64,000 nucleotides of DNA from Haemonchus contortus (lineage: Eukaryota; Nematoda; Chromadorea; Rhabditida; Trichostrongylidae). This document shows positions 12,155 to 23,800 of this stretch, piece after piece (position 1 is the stretch's first letter; each line of letters begins with the position of its first letter). The translations under genes were made by a program, and so were the position numbers. Location of the stretch: the NCBI GenBank assembly GCA_000469685.2, contig LS997567.1, positions 43,872,275 through 43,936,274 of the forward strand. The letters are read 5' to 3'. A model generated the notes under the pieces. The model did no database searches. It saw only the letters and a program-made list of their open reading frames with translations, and had not been told where the DNA came from.

Positions 12155-12729
12155 TTTGTCCTAAAAATGGTCGGGAAATCTGAGGGTGATGATGTTCGGG
12201 CTTAAAGCTTTGACGAATGTACTTGTAAAAAGTTTGATGACGGTTTTGTACTGCGTGATATTTATTGTTCTGGGTGATGTTTTTTCAAGTGTGATTTATT
12301 TCTTAGCGCTTACTGTTCTTTTAAATGTGATATGTAATACATGCCTTCATATTAAATTAAACGCAAGTAAATATTTTACTTATCATGTTGATTTCAAAGG
12401 ACATATGGACGTATCAGCACTTATGTACCACAAGCTTATTGGTTAGGAAGACATGGTGCCCAACGGCATACATGTGAAAGGGGCTACCCACCATCCTTAT
12501 CGTATATATGAGATCCCTCCCTAACCATGGGTCATATAGCGCATCGAAAAAGACTCCAGGGCACGTGGTGAGGATGGGGAGGGGGCGCATGCTGCATTCC
12601 ATGAGAGGGAACGTTTTAACTAACAAAAAACATAAATCCGATCACATATTATGGACTTGAGCTCACCATCCTGGAGCAAATTACTATTGCCTGTTCGTGC
12701 CCTTTCGCAAATATCCTGTCTCTAACATT
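12155..12729. other. Spacer between cogc-7 and the foldback
   Basis: AT-rich sequence to about 12410, then a GC-richer block that looks like repeat DNA. From 12649, a weakly preserved continuation of the left foldback arm begins: the phrase encoding RIFAKGHEQ on the minus strand has a diverged counterpart (KIFAKVHA, plus strand) just beyond the right arm at about 14403-14435. Confidence 0.45.
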
Positions 12730-14332
12730 GAACAGGATGTATCGAGAATCAGGCTGTCGTACTGTTGTATCGATAGTGCAGTGGATTGGGGCGTCCTTCT
12801 TTGTCGAAAAGGTAAAGGGGTCGATTTCTTCATGTGCTCGACTTTTGCTGTACTCTTCCTCACCTGCAAGCTCACGAAAATCGTATTGCCATTTCGTTGA
12901 TATACTCGAAGCCGTTACATTCGCTTGGAAACGCTGAGCATTTTTCAACACATTACCAAACTTGCAAATGGGTGTGTGTAATGTGCCTCATTTGTTTCAG
13001 CCTCCGAAATAGTTAAATAGAACCAGCGAGCGCGTGGGCGCCAATCCAGACTGTTACCCGCCACGCTATTGCAACACAACGAACTCGACCCAAGTCCATT
13101 GGTCACATCATCACATATTATGGACTTAAGCTCCAGCTTCGTCTGAAGCGGAACACTTTTGCACAGTCCCTCGTGGATGACCGCTGCATTGCAGGGATCT
13201 CCCTAGCCTTAAATTATATTTGCCCGATGCCGCAAAACTTGAAATTGGCTGCGGATACACCAGATTTCTTGGTATATGTAGAACAGTGAAATGAACAGTT
13301 TGGCGAGTAGATTTCAAGTGCGTGCGCACGGTACAAAAATGTCTTGTTCCTTGATTCATATTGTCATCAAGTACTGCATTCTCTTTACCTCCTTTATTTT
13401 CATGCGGGGGAGCGTTTTCGACATGTCAAAAAATAAAATCGACCATATCTCGGTTTCTAGGCAAGATAGAGACCTGGTAGTGGTCGCAATCGATTTTTCG
13501 TGTCAAAATACATCCAGTAAGCATGTTAAACGTGAAATCTGAGAGATCAACTTTTTCGGAAATTTTCATGTTCACGAAAAATCGATTGCGACCACTACCA
13601 GGTCTCTATCTTGCCTAGAAACCGAGATATGGTCGATTTTATTTTTTGACATGTCGAAAACGCTCCCCCGCATGAAAATAAAGGAGGTAAAGAGAATGCA
13701 GTACTTGATGACAATATGAATCAAGGAACAAGACATTTTTGTACCGTGCGCACGCACTTGAAATCTACTCGCCAAACTGTTCATTTCACTGTTCTACATA
13801 TACCAAGAAATCTGGTGTATCCGCAGCCAATTTCAAGTTTTGCGGCATCGGGCAAATATAATTTAAGGCTAGGGAGATCCCTGCAATGCAGCGGTCATCC
13901 ACGAGGGACTGTGCAAAAGTGTTCCGCTTCAGACGAAGCTGGAGCTTAAGTCCATAATATGTGATGATGTGACCAATGGACTTGGGTCGAGCTCGTTGTG
14001 TTGCAATAGCGTGGCGGATAACAGTCTGGATTGGCGCCCAAGCGCTCGCTGGTTCTAGTTTTCGGAGGCTGAAACGAATGAGGCACATTACACACACCCA
14101 TTTGCAAGTTTCAGTTGAAAAATGCTCAGCGTTTCCAAGCGAATGTAACAGCTTCGAGTATTTCAACGAGTTGGCAATACGATTTTCGTGAGCTTGCAGT
14201 GAGGAAGAGTTCAGCAAAAGTCGAGCACATGAAGAAATCGACCCCTTTGACTTCTGGACAAAGAAGGACGCCCTAATCCACTGCACTATCGATACAACAG
14301 TACGACAGCCTGATTCTCGATACATCCTGTTC
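12730..14332. repeat. Giant foldback (inverted repeat), arms about 770 bp, loop 70 bp
   Basis: Bases 12730-13502 are the reverse complement of 13573-14332 with few substitutions and a net 13-bp length difference. The loop is 13503-13572. The inner 230 bp of each arm are almost identical, and the outer parts carry more changes. Duplicate reading frames of 77 and 70-83 codons appear in mirror image, as expected. On the minus strand of the left arm (12649-12951) a 100-codon frame contains DTTVRQPDSRYILF; the same words recur on the plus strand of the right arm but are interrupted. I do not recognise the protein. Foldback transposons and recent inverted duplications are both possible. If transcribed, it would give a very long double-stranded RNA. 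Confidence 0.9.
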
Positions 14333-16529
14333 GATATTATGACAATATACTATCAATGCAACAGGGGTGGCAGCCTCATTCTCGATTCGTCGTGTTCGAT
14401 ACTATGGACAAAATTTTTGCAAAAGTGCATGCCATCCAGAATCGAACTAATGAGTTTCCTAACGTCATAGGGAAAACTGATATGGAGATCATGGACTGTA
14501 TCATATCTTTATCATATCAATACCTGCGAAAATAAGCGACTGTGTTATTGGACAACCCGTCATTAAAATGACCAGAAGAGACTACGCTACAAATCGGTTC
14601 ATCATGAATTGGTTTACTGTGATGGAACACGAAAGTTTAGTTGGTTGCCGGATCCGCTAGCTTTCTTTGACTCGACTTCTCAAAACACAAGGCCAAAATC
14701 GCACCCAAATTATAAGTATTATTGAAATATTGAAAGTAGCATTTATCGTATAGCATATGATTACCATTTGATAGGTAACCGGCACGATACGAAAACAAAA
14801 GTGAGAAAGAAGACGTTAATTTGGAAAAAAAAACGATTTGGCTTTTGTAATAACCCATTGACAAGTAAAACAACAGTACAGCAGAGGACAACAATCGTTC
14901 ACTGGGATATGGAAGCTGAAATTGTAGAAGTTTGCCTCATCAACTGGTTGGCAAAGAAAATTTTCAGAAATGCCACTGCAACATTCCAAAGTATTTGGGC
15001 AGTCGTAACTTTTCAGAGATCACTCCTGAGAACAACCTAGTCCAGTTTCACTAGTTCTAAGCACCAATCCGCAGTTAACCAAATCCCTACCAGGTCTTGA
15101 TGTTGACCTTACAGGGAAGCGCAAAACCATGGCTTATTCGGTTTGTTCGATGTAGAGAGAAAAAGTTGTAGCGAGTCACTAGGAACTGAAGCTGGAAATG
15201 CCATGACAAAAAATAAGAAAATACAGCAGATAATAAATAGATTATTTACAGATGCTCATAAGACGTACGATACTCGTTAAAAGAAAACATAAATCTACAC
15301 GAACCTCGGTTTAAAACCAAGTTCTTCGAAAAGCTGGGCATACCACTGAGCTCAGCTCCTGATACTTACAGGATAGTGCTTTGAAAATATGGAAATATTA
15401 CGTGTTCGAGAACTTTAATGTTAAGACACATCCCAACTTTCCAAGCATTTTCTGTTTTGGTCTGAAAAGATGATTCAGGATTAAGGGATGATTCGGACTC
15501 AGTTAGGGCTCTGCAGAAACTCTGTGACCGATTTGATTACAAGCCAGTGTATTCTACTAGGCAACTCATCTTCTATTCCAAATTTTCACATTGAGTAAGC
15601 ATTTCAGATCACTCTGTGCTTCTCCCCTACCTGGGCCCAAGTCAAAGGTTCCATCCCCTACTCAGAATCATTCTAAGCATCACTACACGTCCGCCAAGCC
15701 AACAGTTTTTTCTCCCTGACCCTAACAATCAGCATCAGAGACGCTGCGAACAGTTTGGTGTCCCCCTCAAACTACCTTTTCACCTTCCCCTCCCCTACCC
15801 ACCCCTATTATATTAATTTTCGGATGAACTGTCGTGAAAGTTATGCTATTATACCTCCTGTCCAACTGTCAAGGTTCGTTTGCGACCATGCTCCGAAAAA
15901 AAAGACAAATCTTCATTTGTACACCGGCGGGAAACCGTCAACACATCACAAAGGGAAGCCCTTCGTAACTAAACAATGAATACAATGATAAGGTACATAA
16001 CAGAGGTAGAACGAGACGAATCAATACCGACTGAAGGTAAACTGGTAAACGAGGGGCGGGATTTCATCACCGAGTGCTGTGTGTATACTGATTACACATA
16101 CTATATATATATCGAACTTTTTCACAACGGGAATTGCACACATACACACACAGGAAACAATGTATAACCTTAATATCTATCCCTGTGACCATTTAGTCAA
16201 CAGTGAAAACAATGTATAATAAGATTACCGGTATTCGTGACAGACAAGTTGGCACAATAAAAGCAAAACGATCTCGAACAGTCATAGTACATTTGCCAGT
16301 AAACGACAAAGGCATACATCTGTGAAACTAGATCAAACGATCGATCAATTCCTCTACACCTCAATGACTGATTTCCAACTACTGGGCTAGGGTATTACTT
16401 AAAACTACTCATGATAGCAGTCTGCACTTGCCCCACCCACCACTTCGTGCTCCTGCTTAAGAAATTTTTCGATGTGTCGTATATGAGACGGGTGGTTTGG
16501 TGCGTCATTTTCGTGGCGAAGTACCCCTG
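14333..16529. other. Gene-poor DNA after the foldback
   Basis: At 14340-14405 there is a diverged tandem copy of the outer end of the right foldback arm (common word CAGCCT(G/C)ATTCTCGAT). The rest shows short random open frames only. A GC-poor stretch near 16105 holds TATATATATA, followed at 16139-16151 by CACA repeats. Confidence 0.5.
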
Positions 16530-16532
16530 TAT

Positions 16533-16600
16533 GGCTGCTTTCATAGTCCGCCGGCTGGCGAGCGATTGCACCGGCCGGCCGGCGGACTATAAAAGCAGCC
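16533..16600. repeat. Palindromic MITE, copy 1 (68 bp, TSD TAT)
   Basis: The ends are GGCTGCTTTCATAGTCC and its reverse complement (one mismatch). The centre is CCGGCC-rich. The flanking trinucleotides 16530-16532 and 16601-16603 are both TAT. It shares its ends with the elements at 52352 and 57685. Confidence 0.85.
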
Positions 16601-16603
16601 TAT

Positions 16604-17835
16604 GTTCTGGTGATGTTATAAGCAATTACAGACTGCTATCGTAAGTGGAAATAAGTGCAACCCTCAAATAGAATTACTCAACAGCGAGAATTTAGACTCA
16701 GAGTAATACAGTACAAATCCGTCTGAAGAATGTTAATATATGACGTGAAAAACCTTATTAGTGTAAAGATGTATGCATATATACTGGCGCGCCGTTGCTA
16801 AATCCCTGAAGCGTCAATGTATCCGTCATTTGACTACTTACAATATTTATCTAACAGAACTGTCATAGGATAAGGGAAACACCCTATTTATCACTACTGA
16901 AACAATCTAAATCATTATTCTCCGTCTAAATCATTATTGTCAAAACGAGTCATGCACTGAGGGCAGGGCGCACACTGCAAGTACAGGTGGGATTGTCTAG
17001 CAGCGATGACAGCCGGTCACCAATTTACATCACCCAAGCCACTATCTGCTTACACTTGCAAAACACGTAGGCTAAGATGGATAATCAATACGTATCTGAA
17101 GTGATAGACCTGGTAAAAGGTGGTCGCGGGCACCAGTCCAGGGGTAAACGCGCCATCGATTCAATGCACCCCATGGCTACGAATCTACACAATGACACTT
17201 AAAACAACATCTCGTCACCTAAAATCAATGGGAACCCCATTTGATTTATCCCTATGTTCTCCAGATGCCTTTAATTGAACAGTGAAAAGTTGGTGTGTCA
17301 TTTGGCCCATGAATCTTTCAGCGAATTCGGCTACAAAACTTGCCTACCGTACAACAGAATCTGATGTGTTGGCATTCTTCGACACTTCACCCAAACCATA
17401 AGGAGAACCTTAACCCTTATCAAATCCCCTCAATGGGATTGCGAAAGTAACTACCTGCTCCTGATCATCACATTATTACTGGAATACGTGATACTAGCGT
17501 GGATTACTTGGATAGAACTCTTTAAAATTTAAAAAGAATTCAGAAATACACAAATATTAGACAAATATGGGTTCTTTCCGAAAGGAGTGTACATATGAGA
17601 AATACTGCTATTCACTGGGTACTGTTACTGATACAAAGTGACAAAATAGAAGTAAAATCGACTTGGAACGGTTCGACTCGAATGAGATTTTGAACGCAAC
17701 ATAGACGCGTGGAATAGCAGTTGTTCAGAGATCAGCTAGACACAGTATCCCATAAACGAGACATCAAAGTAACTGAGGAGGTAGACCAAAACAAAGAGGT
17801 ACAGAATGTGTGTGGCGAGTGACTGTCGTGGAAAC
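16604..17835. other. Spacer before the 3' end of the nuclear receptor gene
   Basis: No coding signal. A short GC-richer patch at about 17105-17170 looks like repeat DNA. It should contain the receptor's 3' UTR and polyadenylation site (minus strand), which I could not place. Confidence 0.45.
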
Positions 17836-20800
17836 TCACGCCCGCTTCATGCACAGCTCTTTCACGAACGGATCCACCTCCCAATTCTTGAACAATTCCA
17901 TCACTTGCATATTTTCCTCATTTTGGGCCAGAATATTCTGAAATAGGTGTTGTTTTCATAGATCCGGACATTCCATAAGGATTCGAAAAATCTCGGAAAG
18001 CAGAAATTTAAAAGGACAATATTGTTGGTTACTGAGCCATTTTTATAGAACATTATATTATACAACGGTGAGGAAGGTGGTGTTGATAGCGCGCTACCAT
18101 CACAGACGTATTGCACAGACTCAAATCCTGGTTCAGTATCCGCCTAGGCTAACCAATCTTTTCATCCCTCTAGGAAGGGTCAACTAGTACCCGATCCGTC
18201 TAGGAGAATAAAAGCACTGACTTGTGCATGGAGTGGTCACCACAAGTGATTGTATAGGCCACATACGGCCACTACGATTCTAAAGGGAAATCGAAGGCGG
18301 GGCGCATTCCTCAGACCGATTGATTAACACCTTAACTTCATCCTTTATCTTGTACAACATACAAAGCGCTGCAATCCCACATAATGAAGTATTATTAGCG
18401 AAGGAGAGGACCATCAACTGGACTACTCTGGCTCGCTACAGGGACGAATGGATACATTACTGGCACCCGCTCGATTAAATCGATGATGAACGAGACAACA
18501 GGTGATACAGGTGATTCGTGTAAGGAGAAACGCCAATTCATTGATAACATAATGTACTTAGGCCGAATTATTTTGATTGTATTCCAATCCTAACAGGATA
18601 CCAATATTTATCTTTTCTACATCGGGACTAAATCGAAATTCTGAGTAGATTTTCCGCCCAACCTGACAAAAGATCTAAAAAAATTAGTTGCCCCACGAAA
18701 TCATCATCATGAGACAAGAAATATTATATTTCACGAAGTTGATTTCAGTTCAGGAGTTGATGAATGCAGGCTCTGGACAACTTCAACGCTTCAACTTCTT
18801 TCAACTAGAGGAAGAGTGACAAACTGTCGAGGTGAAATAATCCAGCCAATCATAACTTGTGATACTATTTAATATCATATGATCGCGTAATGCAAAGGAA
18901 CATGTTTTCCTATCAACGTGAGAAATAATCTGACGGAAAACCGAAAACACTCTTTGCATGACAGCACATCTGTTCATAAATCACATTCTGTGCGAATCGT
19001 AAAACAACAACAGGAAAGAAAAAAAACCTAAAACTGTAATGTTAATACTAGATTTAGTAATTAACTACATTTCTTTCATGTTGAATAGCATATAGGGCCC
19101 TGTTGCATGAGGACAATATCCAAATGCAAAAAAAGCTGCAGCAACGAAGAATTATTAGGTTGTCAACTGTCAACCAGTAACCCGACCCAACAACGTTCCT
19201 CAGACTGGCCATGAAGGCCACAGGTTCATCCTAGGGAGAAATCACAGAAGTTTTTTTTATTGTAAACAATGTCTTCAGGGTAATACCCACCATGATTACA
19301 CTAAAATTTCGTGAAGTCTGAAGTAATAAGTAGAAATTCAGCAGATATTTAGAGGAAGATATATACTACAAATTCATCCTGTCCCCTGAGCGCAATTCAA
19401 CCTTGAGTTCAAAATTTCCGCTCACGTGATCCGCAGAGCCTCTTACATTGTCATTGAAACATCTGCGCCACTTGGTAAACACAAAAGTCATCGATACGAC
19501 AGTTACAGCCCCGTGAAATACAACAAAAGAAATCGGTAACGAAATGTTAACAATTACCTGTATACTAGCTGTCATCATCAGAAGGCTACCATATTTCTGT
19601 ACACCGGCAGCCATACCGAGCTTATTCGTGATACATGTGAATAACGCACTGAGATACCTATTCCGCTCTTCATACACGTCTGGTTTAGCTTGACTTGACA
19701 GATCTAATGCATCTAAAAACTCAACTTCTAACTACTAACTAGTAAACAGTCATGTGAGGGGCAAAACTCGTACCGGGATTGAAAAACAATGCCGCTTTGA
19801 ATGTGGCGAACTCGGAGACCGATAATTGTAGCCTCCGGAATGGCAACATAATCTCGTCCATTTGTCGGGTGTAAATCGGACGACAACCGGAGAGTTGTAC
19901 CTGAAGATGCACCGTATACAAATATATCATTAGAAATCTGCGATATACAAAAAAGATGTTTATGAAAAACATCGAAAGCTTTTCATGTCTCATTTAGCAT
20001 ACTATTAAATTTTATAAAATTAATAAAGTAGTAAAGTTTTGCTGTTTTTTGGTCTGGTGTCGAACACTCGATTTCTGATGACGCGGATGATAACAAAAAA
20101 ATAAACAAACAAACAAGGGGTGTAACGATAAAAGGATCACCTGTTGCTGTGGCTGTCGCATGATGAACGCGCCATTTTGGAACACAATTTTATCGGGTCC
20201 ATGGTCAGGCGAGTAGAATACTCGATTGAGTAAATTGAATGCGAACGCAAAGTTGCGGACCAATGCAAACTGAAAAGCATTCTATGACTCTTGGCCAATT
20301 TTTCTGGTCCGAAAACAAGTAAATTTTAACTTTTTCTCTACCATGCTAATGGGAACAGAAAAGAGATATCCACTTCTTTCTCCTACTTTACTTTTCGGAA
20401 CATGGAAGTAAGCCATACTGTACTCATTTACAACGTATTCCACATGATTGGTTTCTCAAAGTCAGATGTCCGTAGGAGCAAATACCGTAGTAACTCTACA
20501 CAGGTTACTAGGCCCATTACAAATAGAGAGATCGTGGTGATCTTAGGTTTAGCCGACATTCACGCGATAAACACGATTTGATAGTAATCGTCCGATAACC
20601 GCTAATTAAGTAAGCACTAATGCTAATCGTTTTGAAGTTCCGCTTTCCCATAACCATCGCTGCTGGTGGGTAGCTAACGAGAACATTTCCTACACCCGGA
20701 CCATTAATGTATCAACTTCAAAGGGATCTCTTCAAATTTTTCTGATTTCTCCCATACATGGCTCAAAGTAGTATGAGGGCAGGTATGGAGCTTTACAAGT

Positions 20801-23800
20801 AGCGCTTATTTGGTCATTAATGATGAATCACACGCAAAGCGGGAAATGGCGCTCGGAGGTGCGAGGCGAGAGAAGGGCGAAGATCGGCCCGACGGTGGCA
20901 AAAGGGAGAGACGGCCAGTCCCTTTTTCAAATGGCTGGTACCCCGCGACTTAAGTTGCACTCATCCACTTCCCCTAACGGCCGGAAGCTATTCAGCTTTC
21001 AGGGCGACGGGAAGTCCAAAGGAACCAGTCGCGGGAAACGCTCGATCAGAGATCCCCATCCACTGACATCATGCATCATACGCCTAGGTGCCCATAGCCT
21101 ACATAACCAGTAATTGACCTATTTTACCTGAATTTTTTTTTCAAATCTTATCAGAGGTGTCGTCGTCAGGATCAATTTATCGTCGTGGAAGGAGATACAT
21201 ATCAAATTGAATAAAAAAGTTTTGTCTACTACTCACTTGATCGTAATGAGAAAGTCGCTGATAGGCGTCGAACGTCTTGCCCCATTCGATGCAAATCCTC
21301 ATTTCTCGAATATTCCACATACGTATATCGTTCATTGAAGCCGGATACAGCTCTTTGAAAATTGTACTGGGCTGAAAGAAATAATAATAGCAGTCATGAT
21401 GCTTATCATTTATCCAGCTATTCAGAAAAATCAGGCAATCAAAGCTATGGCATATAAGCCATCAAGAAGGCGAGGGCAAGCGGGGTTATGGTAGGGAAGG
21501 AATAGAGCACGTGCCCGGAAAGCACAAGTACAGGTTCGATTCCCGTCCAATACTGAAGTTTTGTCCATAAATCGTCATCCTTGTGAGATTAGACAATCAC
21601 TTTGACGCGAGCTTCAGTTTATAACTTGAATGTACGAGGGAAAGATTGGCTCGATCAGATTCAAGTTTAGTGACGACATTTCGATCTCTTCTATCGATTG
21701 TAATCGAAGTTATGATAGAAGGATAAATACTTCGGGTTAATTGATCTCGTGTTCGAGATGCGCCCCGCATTCGGCTTCCATTGCGATTCGTAGTGACAGT
21801 TCCAATGCCTATGTGGTCTGTACAGTAGCTTGCAGTAGCCAGCCGATGAACGAGTCTGTCATTCTACCGTACAAGTCTGGTACCTTTTAACCGACCCACA
21901 GGGACGAAACTTTCGGTTGGTTTAAGCAAGTATTTATCCAGGACTCGATCTACGGACTATGCGTGTGTGAGACTGCGCCTCTGGCCACTTTATCACCGCA
22001 TCCTTTTCTTTTGGGTCCCAAAAGAAATAATGATACTTGCGTCAAACGCCAACTCCTTCTGTCATAAAAAAGTGCTAGATGGAACCTTCACTACTTGACC
22101 GTATATTGAATATCATTTCATTTCATTACCGTATATTTTGACGTTTCAGCGCTGATGAACCCGGGTTTATGTGAGTTTGAATCGCAAGTTTTGCTTGAAA
22201 CCAAGCCATCGGAATATGAGAAAAATCGCTGAGTTTATCACTAAATACTGAAGATTCCATATTTGAAATTTTCATTTAGTAGAAGAAAACAATGCAGATC
22301 GACTTCCTTTTCAAGGTACGTTATGTATACTTCCTGTACAACTTCCATACCCTTTCAACCTCGCAAGATCGTCAAATGAGAAAAATTTGCTATTTCGAAA
22401 ATGTTAAATAATAGCATTAGTCATCAAATAACACCTTCTTTTCACGAGTAAAGTCAAGTATCAGCAAATATCACAGCGGCACGGTGACTTTCATCGCGTG
22501 CTTCGATCAACGCTTAATGATGATGAGCGAGAGGGGGCTCAATAACAAAGACTACTCCCATATTTCACACTTTGTATCGATTGAAATGCTATTCATCCGA
22601 ACATGAAGATACCAGTATGATGGTGTAAAAAATAGTTAGAATGTAGTTGACGGGGCGTCGGTGCTACCTGCTTGGCTGGGAAAATTCGCTAAGGGTGGTC
22701 CCAATTTGAAGATGGCATACGGTAGAACAGAAGCTATAGAACTATATAACTTTTCTACAAAACTCACATCTATGGTAAGCTCAGGCGTTTCGAACAGTAG
22801 GCAAGGGGAAGACAACGCTTGCTGAACTGTGGAAACATCTCGCATCACACATCGCCGCAATTCTTGGCATAACCCTTCCACTTGTGTCAAGTGCTCAACG
22901 ATTTCCTAAACCAGTTGGAAACTTTATTTGAAAAAATTTATGTATTCGAATTGGCAGGAATTATCGTCGATTCACACCACGGAACCTACCTGATCTTGCA
23001 TTCGATGAGGTGTGATCGCTTGGTCCTCATCTGATCCGCTACTCAACTTTGCTTTCTTTGTTGGACCAATACGATCCCGATCATTTTGAATGGCTGCAAA
23101 TTACAAGTTTCTCAGCAGAAAGATCCAGAGTCATGAAACTAAGGAAGTTATGGGAAGCCTTACTACTATTATCATACTCTAAAGGTTGACAGTAGAGTTT
23201 CCGAGATTCAACAACCCCAGTGAAGGTAGACAACTCTTACAAGTGGTCCCCATGAAGCTATTCGTCTTTGCTCTACGAGTACTACAGGATCCAGTTCCAT
23301 GAAGTATTTTTACTCTAACATCAAGTTTGCAAGCAAACTAATCAAAGCGTTGAGCAAGCATAGCACGCTGTGGTTTCTCAGCTGGCTTGGATCCAACGAG
23401 TTCGAACTCTCAAATAACGTGCGTGCAGCTCAATTATGAGAGTTGTTCTGGACTCCCCAAATTTGCTCAATACTGACGATGACTTGAGCACACTTATTAT
23501 CTTCTACAGAAACCATCGGTAAAACGGTTTCTGACAGATGAATGGACGCCTTTTTTACTGCTACACCTGTTCAGACTGCCTGTTGGACGGACAGCCGATC
23601 CACAAGGGAATTGAAATGATTGAAATTTCAGAAAGCTCGGGAAGAGCCAACAGGTGAATCTTGGCATATTCGTATTATCAGCACAAACTAGTCTTGCCTA
23701 TTGGTTTAGATTTTTCTAGCATGTATTTTTGTTTGATTTAAAAAAAACGTCACCTTTGGCATCCATGCCCACGGCCAAGCATTTGTTGAACCGGCAGTGC

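Noticed and set aside
13786..14325. 179-codon open frame on the minus strand
   Set aside because: It lies in the right foldback arm. The equivalent frame in the left arm is interrupted and the peptide has no recognisable features.
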